Numbered from the stretch's first letter, positions 1-5,660 are shown. The stretch is DNA of 5,820 nt from Desulfobacterales bacterium (GCA_030668505.1 DAOUTV010000130.1:1-5820), one strand, 5' to 3'. The notes: generated by a model from the letters alone, not told the origin. Numbers and translations are program-made.

Positions 1-60
1 AAAGCAAACATGATCTTAGCGTTGAGTCGTTAAAATGTAAAACTCGAAGCACGAAATTCG

Positions 61-147
61 AAATCCGAAACAATATCAAAATTCGAATTCTCTAATGTTC
101 TAAACAGGTTTTGGATTTTGGTCATTAGATATTCGAATTTCGGATTT
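61..147. repeat. AT-rich nested inverted repeat (hairpin element)
   Basis: The outer arms are AAATCCGAAA (61-70) and its exact reverse complement (138-147). The inner arms are ATTCGAAT plus CTAATG (81-88 and 92-97), pairing with CATTAG and ATTCGAAT (123-128 and 131-138). The loop at 98-122 is rich in T and G. The TTCGAA/AATCCGAAA vocabulary extends left to about position 43. It reads like a dispersed non-coding repeat rather than a gene terminator, because the nearest gene stop is about 87 bp away and there is no clean U-tract. Multi-copy status is inferred and cannot be seen here. Confidence 0.6.
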
Positions 148-213
148 ATAATATCGCCTATGCGGGTACTGCGCAATCTCTGAAATTATGTCAGTTATTC
201 CTGGGACACGACA

Positions 214-235
214 CTAGAATTACTCTAGAATTACT
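214..235. repeat. 11-bp perfect tandem duplication at a gene's stop codon
   Basis: CTAGAATTACT occurs twice in a row (214-224 and 225-235). The second unit overlaps the TAG stop of the repeat-protein gene (234-236). Read on the minus strand the unit brings further in-frame and out-of-frame stops. Apart from this and the hairpin at 61-147, nothing gene-like is seen in 1-233. Confidence 0.75.
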
Positions 236-620
236 ATTTCGTCTCTTCCACCTCCCAGCGATCCAGCCACCGGTTGTGCCTCATCTCTCCAGCTTTGCGC
301 CCGTCCATGGTTTTGATATCAATACGGTCGCTCCAGGGGTTCTTCCGGAGATACCACTGTTTATTCCCGCTTTGGTCCCTAATTTCAGTTCGATCAAAGA
401 AGCGGTTATACTCAACCTCTCCTGCTTTATGTCCATCCGGGTCTCTGATCTCTGTGTTTCCGGTGAATCGATTCTCCCGTAGATACCACTTCGTTCTCCC
501 CGACCGATCCTTGATTTCAGTTCGATTTGAGAAACGATCTTGGTGGATATAATACTCAGAAGAGGCAAGCAGCCAGAACCCACAAAAGAACAACCACATC
601 CATAAGTTCTGTTTTTTCAT
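234..620 (-). CDS. Small exported protein built of 22-residue repeats
   Basis: This is a predicted 128-aa protein of unknown function. Residues 1-21 look like a Sec signal or membrane anchor: MKK, a hydrophobic stretch at about 6-19, then A-S-S before the mature part. The rest is about four and a half repeats of about 22 residues, with the consensus N-R-F-x-x-R-T-E-I-R-D-x-x-G-x-K. They alternate between a form ending W-Y-L-R-x-N (28-50, 73-94) and a form ending K-A-G-E-x-x-x-N (51-72, 95-116), with a half repeat at 117-128. Each unit is probably a beta-hairpin. The ATG at 618-620 was chosen because a strong GGAGG lies just upstream. An in-frame ATG at 689 has no such site and sits almost on the predicted transcription start. 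I do not recognise a named family with confidence. A periplasmic or surface beta-repeat protein is the best description. Confidence 0.75.
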   Translation of the reverse strand: MKKQNLWMWLFFCGFWLLASSEYYIHQDRFSNRTEIKDRSGRTKWYLRENRFTGNTEIRDPDGHKAGEVEYNRFFDRTEIRDQSGNKQWYLRKNPWSDRIDIKTMDGRKAGEMRHNRWLDRWEVEETK

Positions 621-698
621 CTTCTTTCCCTCCGAAGCATCCTTAAAACCCATCCAGTCCCAGTCAATAATGGGCCTGGTCCTTGGCATTTTGAGACT

Positions 699-704
699 AT
701 TATA
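699..704 (-). promoter_or_regulatory. Candidate -10 box for the repeat-protein gene
   Basis: The minus strand carries a perfect TATAAT at 704-699, about 80 bp upstream of the chosen ATG and about 95 bp past the stop of the upstream nuclease gene. No good -35 is seen at 16-18 bp spacing. Transcription starting near 691 would leave the ATG at 689 almost leaderless, which supports the start at 620. Confidence 0.4.
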
Positions 705-735
705 TCAGACAAGTGAGACAGATCCGGTCACAGTT

Positions 736-773
736 CAGGAAAAAAAGCGAGGTTTTTGAGGTTTATTTTCCTG
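736..773. terminator. Possible weak bidirectional terminator
   Basis: CAGGAAAA (736-743) and TTTTCCTG (766-773) form an 8-bp inverted repeat, with A/T runs next to the arms. It lies 25 bp past the stop of the nuclease gene and upstream of the repeat-protein promoter, which is a sensible place for a terminator. The stem is AT-rich and the U-run lies inside the arm and loop, so the call is weak. Confidence 0.25.
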
Positions 774-797
774 GAAAAGCAAGGAACGCAGGCCTTC

Positions 798-2198
798 TTA
801 TGAATCAACTTTGCGTAGTTCTCGATCAATTACCTCCATAGCCAATACGTCATCAAGGTTATAGCGGAGTATCTTCTGAAAAATCACCTCGTCTTTAGTT
901 TCAAGCCACGCCTTGTACCATGCCTCAGAGTTAAGGCCTCCGGCATCGTCTGCCGACCAGCTGAAACCGAACACGGGGGCCACGTGCTTGATGCTATAGC
1001 TATAGACGGGTAAGGCGAAATGGCTTTTCACAAACTTGCACTGGTCGATCAGATTCTCTTCAAGGTGACGCCAGCCTGCAGGATTCCCGCTATGTTTTTC
1101 CCACAAAGTTTTTGCAAAACCCCGCTCGTAGTCAGCCCAACAGTAAACAATCGCCTCTTTGTCCCGTGCCAGATAGTCCAGATATTGGTGCCATGCCTCT
1201 TTCTCCTGGGAAGGATCTCTGGCAAAAAACTGCTTTTCCTCTCTTTTGCCCTGAAACAACCGGATGTTGCCATGCAAATAGACACATTTCCCGAAGGTCT
1301 CAATGTCATAAAAATGGAGAGGAACGTCTGATGGAAAATCAGTAGGTGTTACAATCTGCGGGGATCCTTTGGCCCGAGCACAGGCGTGAAGCCAACATGC
1401 CTGAGCCCGCTTGGGGGTAATCTGCGCCTGGTTGGCGATCTCAGGCGGGCTGGATTGAGCTACGTCTTTCCAGGAGGCAAATCCCGCCCCGGTGAAACGC
1501 TGTGCCATAGCACCCGATACGCCATAGAGCAGGCAAACGCTGTCATTTTGCTCCCATACTGAGAAACAGTGATCTACCCACTCACAAGTGCCACACTCGC
1601 CGCATCGATACCCTTCGGTGACAAACGCCCCTTTACGGATGCGGTCCATATGAGAAAAGAGCGTTTCAAAGTCTTCAGCATCAATGCCCAGATCAACCTT
1701 TGCAATCTCTCCTGTATTCAGCCAGATGCCGGCTTCTGCGGGACGGTAGCCGAGCACGGATTCCAGAAGAGAAGCGTACCCAAGAAGTTGATAACGGTCT
1801 TTTTTTGTAACCTGTTTGTGTCCCTTCACATCGATGGGAACGTATGTGTAATTGCCAAGAGTTGAAGATCCCGGTGTTTTCTTCAACAGGTCGGGAAAGC
1901 CAACCGCAGACTCGTTGACAAGCACGCCCTGATAGATCCAGGGAGTCGACTCCTTCATCAAGGTAATCGTGCTTTGGAGTCCGGCATCATAGTCCTTTCC
2001 ATCCCACTCAGGCTCAACTACATCTTTAAGGGAGGAAACACATTCACGCTCATGCTCAATCCCCCGTTCAAACAGGAGCAACAATCCCGCATCAGGCTCC
2101 CGCTTTTCCAAAGGATCCCCATAGCACTTCAGATACCACGAGTGCAGGCACCTTGAAGCTTTTGCTATAGCTGTTGGACTAATACGAGTTATGGACAT
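798..2198 (-). CDS. TM0106-family fusion of RecB-like nuclease and RNase H-like exonuclease
   Basis: This 466-aa predicted nuclease matches the architecture known as TM0106 family RecB-like putative nuclease. The N-terminal half is a PD-(D/E)XK domain: C17, H49-E50-R51, G100-F-P-D103, P-I-D123-V-K125 and Q137-x3-Y141. A cysteine cluster (C199, C202, C205, C211), together with C17, resembles the Cas4/AddB-type 4Fe-4S site. A short helical linker (about 222-275) may be helix-hairpin-helix-like. The C-terminal half is a DEDD/RNase H-like exonuclease (RNase_H_2 type): D298-I-E300, an Exo II-like Y352-C-W-A-D356, and Y446-N-L-D-D450-V. All expected catalytic residues appear present, so both domains should be active. 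An in-frame TGA two codons upstream of the ATG fixes the start region; the SD is poor. The family's physiological role is not established; DNA processing or repair is the usual inference. Confidence 0.85.
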   Translation of the reverse strand: MSITRISPTAIAKASRCLHSWYLKCYGDPLEKREPDAGLLLLFERGIEHERECVSSLKDVVEPEWDGKDYDAGLQSTITLMKESTPWIYQGVLVNESAVGFPDLLKKTPGSSTLGNYTYVPIDVKGHKQVTKKDRYQLLGYASLLESVLGYRPAEAGIWLNTGEIAKVDLGIDAEDFETLFSHMDRIRKGAFVTEGYRCGECGTCEWVDHCFSVWEQNDSVCLLYGVSGAMAQRFTGAGFASWKDVAQSSPPEIANQAQITPKRAQACWLHACARAKGSPQIVTPTDFPSDVPLHFYDIETFGKCVYLHGNIRLFQGKREEKQFFARDPSQEKEAWHQYLDYLARDKEAIVYCWADYERGFAKTLWEKHSGNPAGWRHLEENLIDQCKFVKSHFALPVYSYSIKHVAPVFGFSWSADDAGGLNSEAWYKAWLETKDEVIFQKILRYNLDDVLAMEVIDRELRKVDS

Positions 2199-2251
2199 CG
2201 TTCATTCAGTATACAAGGTGGATCATGGCATTATTTCGATGAACAGTATCA

Positions 2252-2316
2252 AAGATCTGACCCTACGCCTCAATCTGTCAAGAATGAAGACCTGGTACCT
2301 CCCCAACTCTGACCCC
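2252..2316 (-). repeat. Damaged REP/MITE end, copy 1 of the 43-bp direct repeat
   Basis: Positions 2252-2294 match 5614-5656 in the same orientation at 41 of 43 bases; the differences are at 2261 and 2288. Beyond this, copy 2 continues from GACCTG directly into ACCCC. Copy 1 has 17 extra bases (2295-2311) before ACCCC (2312-2316). On the minus strand the unit reads as GGGTCA boxes followed by CATTCTTGACA. The opposite inverted end seen in copy 2 is not visible here, so this is a partial copy. It lies 54 bp upstream of the nuclease gene and supplies a TTGACA (2281-2276), although no matching -10 was found. Confidence 0.7.
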
Positions 2317-2530
2317 GCGATTTCCAAGAGATCAACAAGAGTCAAACGGAGACCCCAATTATCCTACAACAGAAACGCCTAAAGGCATGCGGTCCCCCAA
2401 TGTACCTATATGTAAAGCACTAAAACACAGACGTACCCGTTTGTCGCGGTTCATTACATCATACCATGCATTTAGATACTATGTTCTCAGTGGTATTGAC
2501 ATAGTGTGATCCCATTCAATCTAGCACCAA
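2317..2530. other. Intergenic stretch with no recognised feature
   Basis: Both strands were read. There is no open frame with a credible ribosome binding site and no stable hairpin longer than a few base pairs. An 11-mer, CATTACATCAT (about 2453-2463), also occurs at about 5451-5461, probably by chance. Confidence 0.5.
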
Positions 2531-2553
2531 GGGTCATGCAATGACCTGTCCCC
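2531..2553. repeat. Small palindrome resembling the REP/MITE outer box
   Basis: GGTCAT (2532-2537) and ATGACC (2541-2546) form a 6-bp stem with a 3-base loop, next to a CCCC run. On the minus strand it reads GGGGACAGGTCAT, close to the GGGGGTCAGGTCAT at the outer end of the 5546-5660 element. It is probably a third, decayed relative of that repeat. It lies 11 bp beyond the stop of the small ORF at 2564-2776. Confidence 0.4.
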
Positions 2554-2563
2554 AAATTGCGCG

Positions 2564-2776
2564 TCAATGTTTCTTGGAGGTCTCTTTTTGCTTTATAAGC
2601 CAGTGATATCTGGGGTAATAGGTCCCATGTACTTCCCTATATGAGGGGACAAAGCCGTGGTGACGATAGAGGGCCCTTTGTCTTTTCCTCCTGTAAGTTC
2701 CTTCCCAAAGGTCCTTCAACACGAAGAGAACGATTCTCTTGATAAGCCCTGTTCCCTGTCGGTCTTCCGTTCCCAT
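2564..2776 (-). CDS. Possible small basic protein, 70 aa, unknown
   Basis: The frame is open for 114 codons from a GTG at 2908, but the convincing start is the ATG at 2776. It is preceded, at a 5-nt gap, by GAGGTGA (2788-2782), a 7-base match to the anti-Shine-Dalgarno consensus. The 70-aa product is basic and aromatic: a short hydrophobic stretch (L-I-K-R-I-V-L-F-V-L, about 11-20), then many R, K, H and Y residues, and a lysine-rich tail. There is no signal peptide and no family I recognise. It sits alone in a repeat-rich 1-kb gap, so it could be a real small gene, a relic, or chance. The SD match is the main support. Confidence 0.35.
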   Translation of the reverse strand: MGTEDRQGTGLIKRIVLFVLKDLWEGTYRRKRQRALYRHHGFVPSYREVHGTYYPRYHWLIKQKETSKKH

Positions 2777-3015
2777 CTCCCTCACCTCTGGAGCCCGCCT
2801 TGAGCGTCTCCAATTATCCAATGATAATACCTCATGGGGGATAGGCCAAGGGCAGGCGCTCTTTGGATTGGTATTTTTTCGAGTTTCTTGGAATATGGTG
2901 ATGAGCACTAGCGGTTTGCAGAAACGGTCCTTTGGTTGTGCAATATTAAATATCTAACCCCCGGAAGCCTTTATGACGCTTAGAACTCGGAGTCTTATCG
3001 GTTTAAATTCGAATT

Positions 3016-3035
3016 CCCCGCTGCTTGCTATGGGG
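3016..3035. repeat. Palindromic 20-bp repeat, copy A
   Basis: CCCCGCTGCTTGCTATGGGG, with CCCC/GGGG ends able to pair. It matches copy B (3097-3116) at 17 of 20 positions in the same orientation. It is flanked on the left by AAATTCGAATTC (3005-3016), which recalls the repeat at 61-147. It is probably a decayed copy of a GC-rich hairpin repeat. Confidence 0.55.
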
Positions 3036-3065
3036 ATGAATATAGGATTTGACCTTTTCCTTCCT

Positions 3066-3090
3066 GTCGGCGCAACACAGTGAAGCCGAC
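3066..3090. repeat. GC-rich hairpin between the two 20-bp repeats
   Basis: GTCGGC (3066-3071) and GCCGAC (3085-3090) form a perfect 6-bp stem with a 13-base loop. There is no T-run on either side, so it is not a standard intrinsic terminator. It is evenly placed between copies A and B and may belong to the same compound element. Confidence 0.45.
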
Positions 3091-3096
3091 GTGATA

Positions 3097-3116
3097 CCCC
3101 CCTGCTTGCTGCGGGG
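3097..3116. repeat. Palindromic 20-bp repeat, copy B
   Basis: CCCCCCTGCTTGCTGCGGGG differs from copy A at three positions. It is followed by GAGAGTTCATT. The stem is CCCC/GGGG at the ends with a mostly unpaired middle. It lies about 90 bp beyond the stop of the kinase gene. Outside the small ORF, the 2777-3207 interval holds only these hairpins and no other credible gene. Confidence 0.55.
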
Positions 3117-3207
3117 AGAGTTCATTTTGGCATCTTGCCGCAAAGAATGCCTTTGACACTTCTCGCCGTACAGACAACGGACTTCTCTTTTCTTGATATG
3201 ACGAAAG

Positions 3208-3885
3208 TTACGCTTTTTGCCGCTCTACGGCACCTATTACAGCCGCCACTGCACCATCAATACTTAGCTGCCATGTGTTTATGACAAGATCGTAATTCAT
3301 GGGGTCAGCGATATCTGCATAGAAGTACTTTCTTGTGAAGGCCCTGCGCTCAGAGTCTGTCCTGATGACACGGCGCCTGGCCTCTTCCACAGAAACATTG
3401 AAAGTTCGGGCCACATTCTGCACTCTCACCTCCAGCGGTGCCACAATCCGCACACTGAACCTCCCTTCACGAGGAAGAATGAAGCTTGCGCCTCTGCCCA
3501 CTATTACAGCACGGCCGTGTTTCCCTATGGTGCCTATGACTTTCATCAGATGTTTCAAATACTGGTCCGGCCATAGATGACGTTCACTCACAAGCTCAGA
3601 TATCAAGTCCTCCAGCACGGAAAGCCCTTTTTCGTCTAAGGTTTCGAGCACCCTGGTACTTATATCAGTACTTTCAGCCATCCTCTGGATAACTTCACGG
3701 TGAAAAAGATCAAGTCCCAAGCGCTCGGCGATCCCCTCAGCTACTAAACGTCCTCCGCTTCCAGGCTCTCTGGAGATGGTTATAACAGGAATACCGGGTT
3801 CTTCCTTCTTCTCCCTGCGTAGAATTTCCCACCTTTTCACCTGCTCATCGATGATCTGCAGGACCGAACGGGCTTTGTTGTTCAT
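3208..3885 (-). CDS. Cytidylate kinase-like P-loop family protein
   Basis: This 225-aa protein matches the cytidylate kinase-like family (the PF13189 type), distinct from canonical Cmk. Residues 1-30 are a charged helical extension. The P-loop follows beta strand V-I-T-I-S (34-38) as R-E-P-G-S-G-G-R (39-46); arginine replaces the usual Walker lysine, which is common in this family as I know it. Further family signatures are V-I-V-G-R-G-A (127-133), the R-I-V-A-P-L-E-V-R strand (146-154) and a lid region, D177-S-E-R-R-x-F-x-R-K-Y-F-Y. The C-terminal N-Y-D-L-V-I-N-T (197-204) completes the set. The ATG at 3885 is chosen because a near-perfect AAAGGAGG (3897-3890) lies 4 nt upstream. The in-frame start at 4005 would translate a palindromic regulatory region. 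Nucleoside monophosphate phosphorylation is likely, but the true substrate is unknown. It lies 190 bp downstream of the radical SAM gene on the same strand. Confidence 0.85.
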   Translation of the reverse strand: MNNKARSVLQIIDEQVKRWEILRREKKEEPGIPVITISREPGSGGRLVAEGIAERLGLDLFHREVIQRMAESTDISTRVLETLDEKGLSVLEDLISELVSERHLWPDQYLKHLMKVIGTIGKHGRAVIVGRGASFILPREGRFSVRIVAPLEVRVQNVARTFNVSVEEARRRVIRTDSERRAFTRKYFYADIADPMNYDLVINTWQLSIDGAVAAVIGAVERQKA

Positions 3886-3969
3886 GATGCCTCCTTTCTG
3901 TAAGTTGTTGTTGATTGCCAACACCGAAAACCGACAGCAGAACAATTTTGTTGAAGATAGGCAACTGAA

Positions 3970-3978
3970 ATCATAACA
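3970..3978 (-). promoter_or_regulatory. Candidate extended -10 promoter for the kinase gene
   Basis: The minus strand reads TGTTATGAT at 3978-3970, an extended -10 (TGnTATAAT) with one mismatch. It would give a leader of about 78 nt before the SD-supported ATG at 3885. No good -35 is seen at 17 bp. A perfect TTGACA (3986-3981) lies too close to serve this -10, but could work with TATCTT further down at a long 21-bp spacing. Confidence 0.3.
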
Positions 3979-3999
3979 TTTGTCAATCGGGGCTATCGG

Positions 4000-4056
4000 G
4001 TCCATAAATAAGTAAATAACTTGTTTATGGGTTTAGATACTTATGTATTTATGGAC
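4000..4056. promoter_or_regulatory. AT-rich inverted repeat, candidate operator upstream of the kinase gene
   Basis: GTCCATAAATA (4000-4010) is the exact reverse complement of 4046-4056. An overlapping pair, ATAAGTA (4008-4014) and TACTTAT (4038-4044), extends the symmetry with a 3-bp offset. A third half-site, TTTATGG, lies at 4024-4030. There are therefore three CCATAAA half-sites in 57 bp, directly upstream of the putative kinase promoter and just past the stop of the radical SAM gene. No U-run follows on either strand, so a protein-binding site is more likely than a terminator. Confidence 0.45.
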
Positions 4057-4075
4057 ATTCCCCTTTCTTACTCAA

Positions 4076-5386
4076 CTATCCTTCTTGCAGGCGATCTATG
4101 AGCATCTGGGCTAGATTGACCTCCCAAAATTCTCCCGGCCTGGTAAGGTAAAGGCAGCCATCTGTGCGCTTGATTAAGCGTACTTTTTCCCACTGAGAAA
4201 TGATTGGCCTCAAGATGGTCAAGAGATCAAGATCATGGCGCTTGGAAAGCGCCTCCAGGTCGCAATAGCCGAGTTCCATCTGGTAAGAAATGTCTCTGAA
4301 AAGGAAATCCCTTTGGGCGCGACGCATCCCAAAGGAAAGAGGCTTTTTCCCGGCTTTGATCGCACGGAGATATTCCTTGAGGTCGCCCTCCACAAAGAAG
4401 AAATAGTTTTTGAGCCAGCCGCCGGCCCCGGAGCCAAGGGGCACACAGTCACTGCGGCCCCGGGAAAAGAGATTGTAAAGACTTCTTTCCCTGCTAATGC
4501 GAGCCCAGTGGGCCAAGGAGAGGCGGCGGTAGTGAGCCGCCTCCATACGTTCTACACCTCGAACATAATAGTCTGCCTGTTCCTTCAAGGTGGCTGGTCT
4601 GGGCAAGGAACCTTTGGCAACCGACTTTTCTAACGGCCCCCCTCTGAAGACATTTAGTTGGTAAAGATCACAGCCATCCAGCTCAAGGGAAAGAAAAGCC
4701 TTGATATCGTCCTCCCAGATCTCAAGCGACTGGCCTGGCAAACCATAAATCAAATCGATAATCACGGCTGCCTTTCCCAGGTCCCGAAGATAAGTCAGGG
4801 TTTCAATGACCTTTTCTCTCGGGTCTCTTCGGCCCAGACGTTTTCTGATCCGAGTATCAAAGGTCTGGACCCCCAGGGAAAAGCGATTTATGCCGGCACT
4901 CAAAGCGTCCTCGATCTTTTTCTTGGTAAGATTGTAGATCCGCCCCTCAAGGGTGATTTCACAATCGTTGGAAAGGGGAAAAAGGGTTTTCACGGTAGAG
5001 ACCAGCCCTGTCAATGATTCGGCAGGAAGGGCCGTGGGTGTGCCGCCACCAAAGTAGACGGCGTGGAAAGGATGGGCACTCATAAAAGGAGCCCTGGCCG
5101 TAAGTTCCATCTCTTGAATAAGGGCCGCTACATATTGCTTGGCAAGATCCGAACGATAAGCATTTCTGTAGAACCCACAGAAAACACAATGATTCTCACA
5201 AAAAGGGATGTGGACATAGATCGTACGTATCGGGAGGCCGTCTTCGGCAGCCGTGACACCTGCCCAAAGCGCAGGCAATTCGTCGGGGCGGATTGAGTCA
5301 CCTCGAGGCATGGCGTGGACGGCTATTTTAGAATCAAAGGCGTCATGGAGAGGATCGTCGGTTTTGTTGTTAAGAAGGACGGGCAT
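4076..5386 (-). CDS. hutW: ChuW/HutW-family radical SAM enzyme (anaerobic heme degradation type)
   Basis: This 436-aa radical SAM protein belongs to the ChuW/HutW branch of the coproporphyrinogen oxidase-like group. E. coli ChuW uses SAM and electrons to methylate heme and open its ring, releasing iron without oxygen; the cytoplasm is the expected site. Seen here: Y-V-H-I-P-F-C63-x3-C67-x2-C70-G-F (the 4Fe-4S motif), G113-G-G-T-P (SAM binding), C142-E-I-T-L-E-G-R, N167-R-F-S-L-G-V-Q-T-F, and D211-L-I-Y-G-L-P-G-Q. The branch-specific signatures, as I recall the family, are H293-W-A-R-x-x-R-E-R-x-L-Y-N, L317-G-S-G-A-G-G and the A-G-K-K-P-L near 345-350. Length fits the family. An in-frame TAG three codons upstream limits the start; the SD is weak (AGAGAGAG, 10 nt away). 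No HutX, HutZ, ChuY or heme transporter gene is in view, so the substrate in this organism is inferred. HemW is the main alternative and is less likely. Confidence 0.82.
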   Translation of the reverse strand: MPVLLNNKTDDPLHDAFDSKIAVHAMPRGDSIRPDELPALWAGVTAAEDGLPIRTIYVHIPFCENHCVFCGFYRNAYRSDLAKQYVAALIQEMELTARAPFMSAHPFHAVYFGGGTPTALPAESLTGLVSTVKTLFPLSNDCEITLEGRIYNLTKKKIEDALSAGINRFSLGVQTFDTRIRKRLGRRDPREKVIETLTYLRDLGKAAVIIDLIYGLPGQSLEIWEDDIKAFLSLELDGCDLYQLNVFRGGPLEKSVAKGSLPRPATLKEQADYYVRGVERMEAAHYRRLSLAHWARISRERSLYNLFSRGRSDCVPLGSGAGGWLKNYFFFVEGDLKEYLRAIKAGKKPLSFGMRRAQRDFLFRDISYQMELGYCDLEALSKRHDLDLLTILRPIISQWEKVRLIKRTDGCLYLTRPGEFWEVNLAQMLIDRLQEG

Positions 5387-5410
5387 AATTAACTAACTCT
5401 CTCTATGAAG

Positions 5411-5521
5411 AGCGGGACGCTGATAAGAAACTAAGTTAACGCCAACGTTTACATTACATCATGATCCTCGGTATCGAATGGGTTTCTTATAGGTTTCTTG
5501 TTTTGTTACCAGCGTCCCGCT
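5411..5521 (-). promoter_or_regulatory. Long interrupted inverted repeat in the leader of the radical SAM gene
   Basis: AGCGGGACGCTG (5411-5422) is the exact reverse complement of 5510-5521. Continuing inward, ATAAGAAAC (5423-5431) pairs exactly with 5482-5490. The 20 bases at 5491-5509 and around would bulge on one side. The paired arms total 21 bp, and the central loop holds the palindromes GTTAAC and AACGTT (about 5435-5450). The structure ends 24 nt before the ATG at 5386. It could be a leader RNA fold controlling a gene with a weak SD, or the two ends of a 111-bp mobile element. I do not recognise it as a known riboswitch. Confidence 0.55.
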
Positions 5522-5545
5522 TTCTTGCCCACTTCTGAAAGATCA

Positions 5546-5660
5546 GGGTCAAATTTTTCATTTTGACAATCCACCATTTTCAGACACAGCGCATGCGCAA
5601 TTTGTGAAATCATAAGATCTGATCCTACGCCTCAATCTGTCAAGAATGATGACCTGACCC
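5546..5660. mobile_element. REP/MITE-like palindromic element, copy 2 of the 43-bp repeat
   Basis: Both ends carry the pattern GGGTCA, 11 bases, TTGACA in inverted orientation: left 5546-5568 on the plus strand, right 5660-5638 on the minus strand. The two 23-bp ends agree at 15 positions. The middle holds a perfect 10-bp palindrome, GCGCATGCGC (5589-5598), itself flanked by CACA and TGTG. No ORF is present, so any movement would need a transposase in trans. Repeats of this look are often linked to IS200-like REP-associated transposases, which is an inference here. The right half is repeated at 2252-2316. Confidence 0.6.

Noticed and set aside
618..689. Longer start for the repeat protein at the ATG at 689
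   Set aside because: The extra 23 residues are not signal-like, there is no SD, and the start sits directly beside a TATAAT box. The ATG at 620 has GGAGG and a proper signal sequence.
2739..2957. 72-codon plus-strand open frame in the repeat-rich gap
   Set aside because: No SD, no protein-like motif, and it overlaps the better-supported minus-strand ORF.
3886..4005. Longer start for the kinase-like protein at 4005
   Set aside because: The extra 40 residues are translated from the palindrome and putative promoter. The ATG at 3885 has AAAGGAGG at ideal spacing and fits the family's N-terminus.
4235..4633. 132-codon plus-strand open frame
   Set aside because: It is antisense to the conserved radical SAM gene, has no recognisable motif, and is a shadow frame.
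4076..5386. HemW or HemN identity for the radical SAM protein
   Set aside because: The CX3CX2C and GGGTP motifs are shared, but the HWARxxRERxLYN and GSGAGG blocks and the EGRIYN-type segment fit the ChuW/HutW branch better.
2453..5461. 11-mer CATTACATCAT shared between about 2453 and 5451
   Set aside because: The match does not extend on either side and is short enough to arise by chance in AT-rich DNA.
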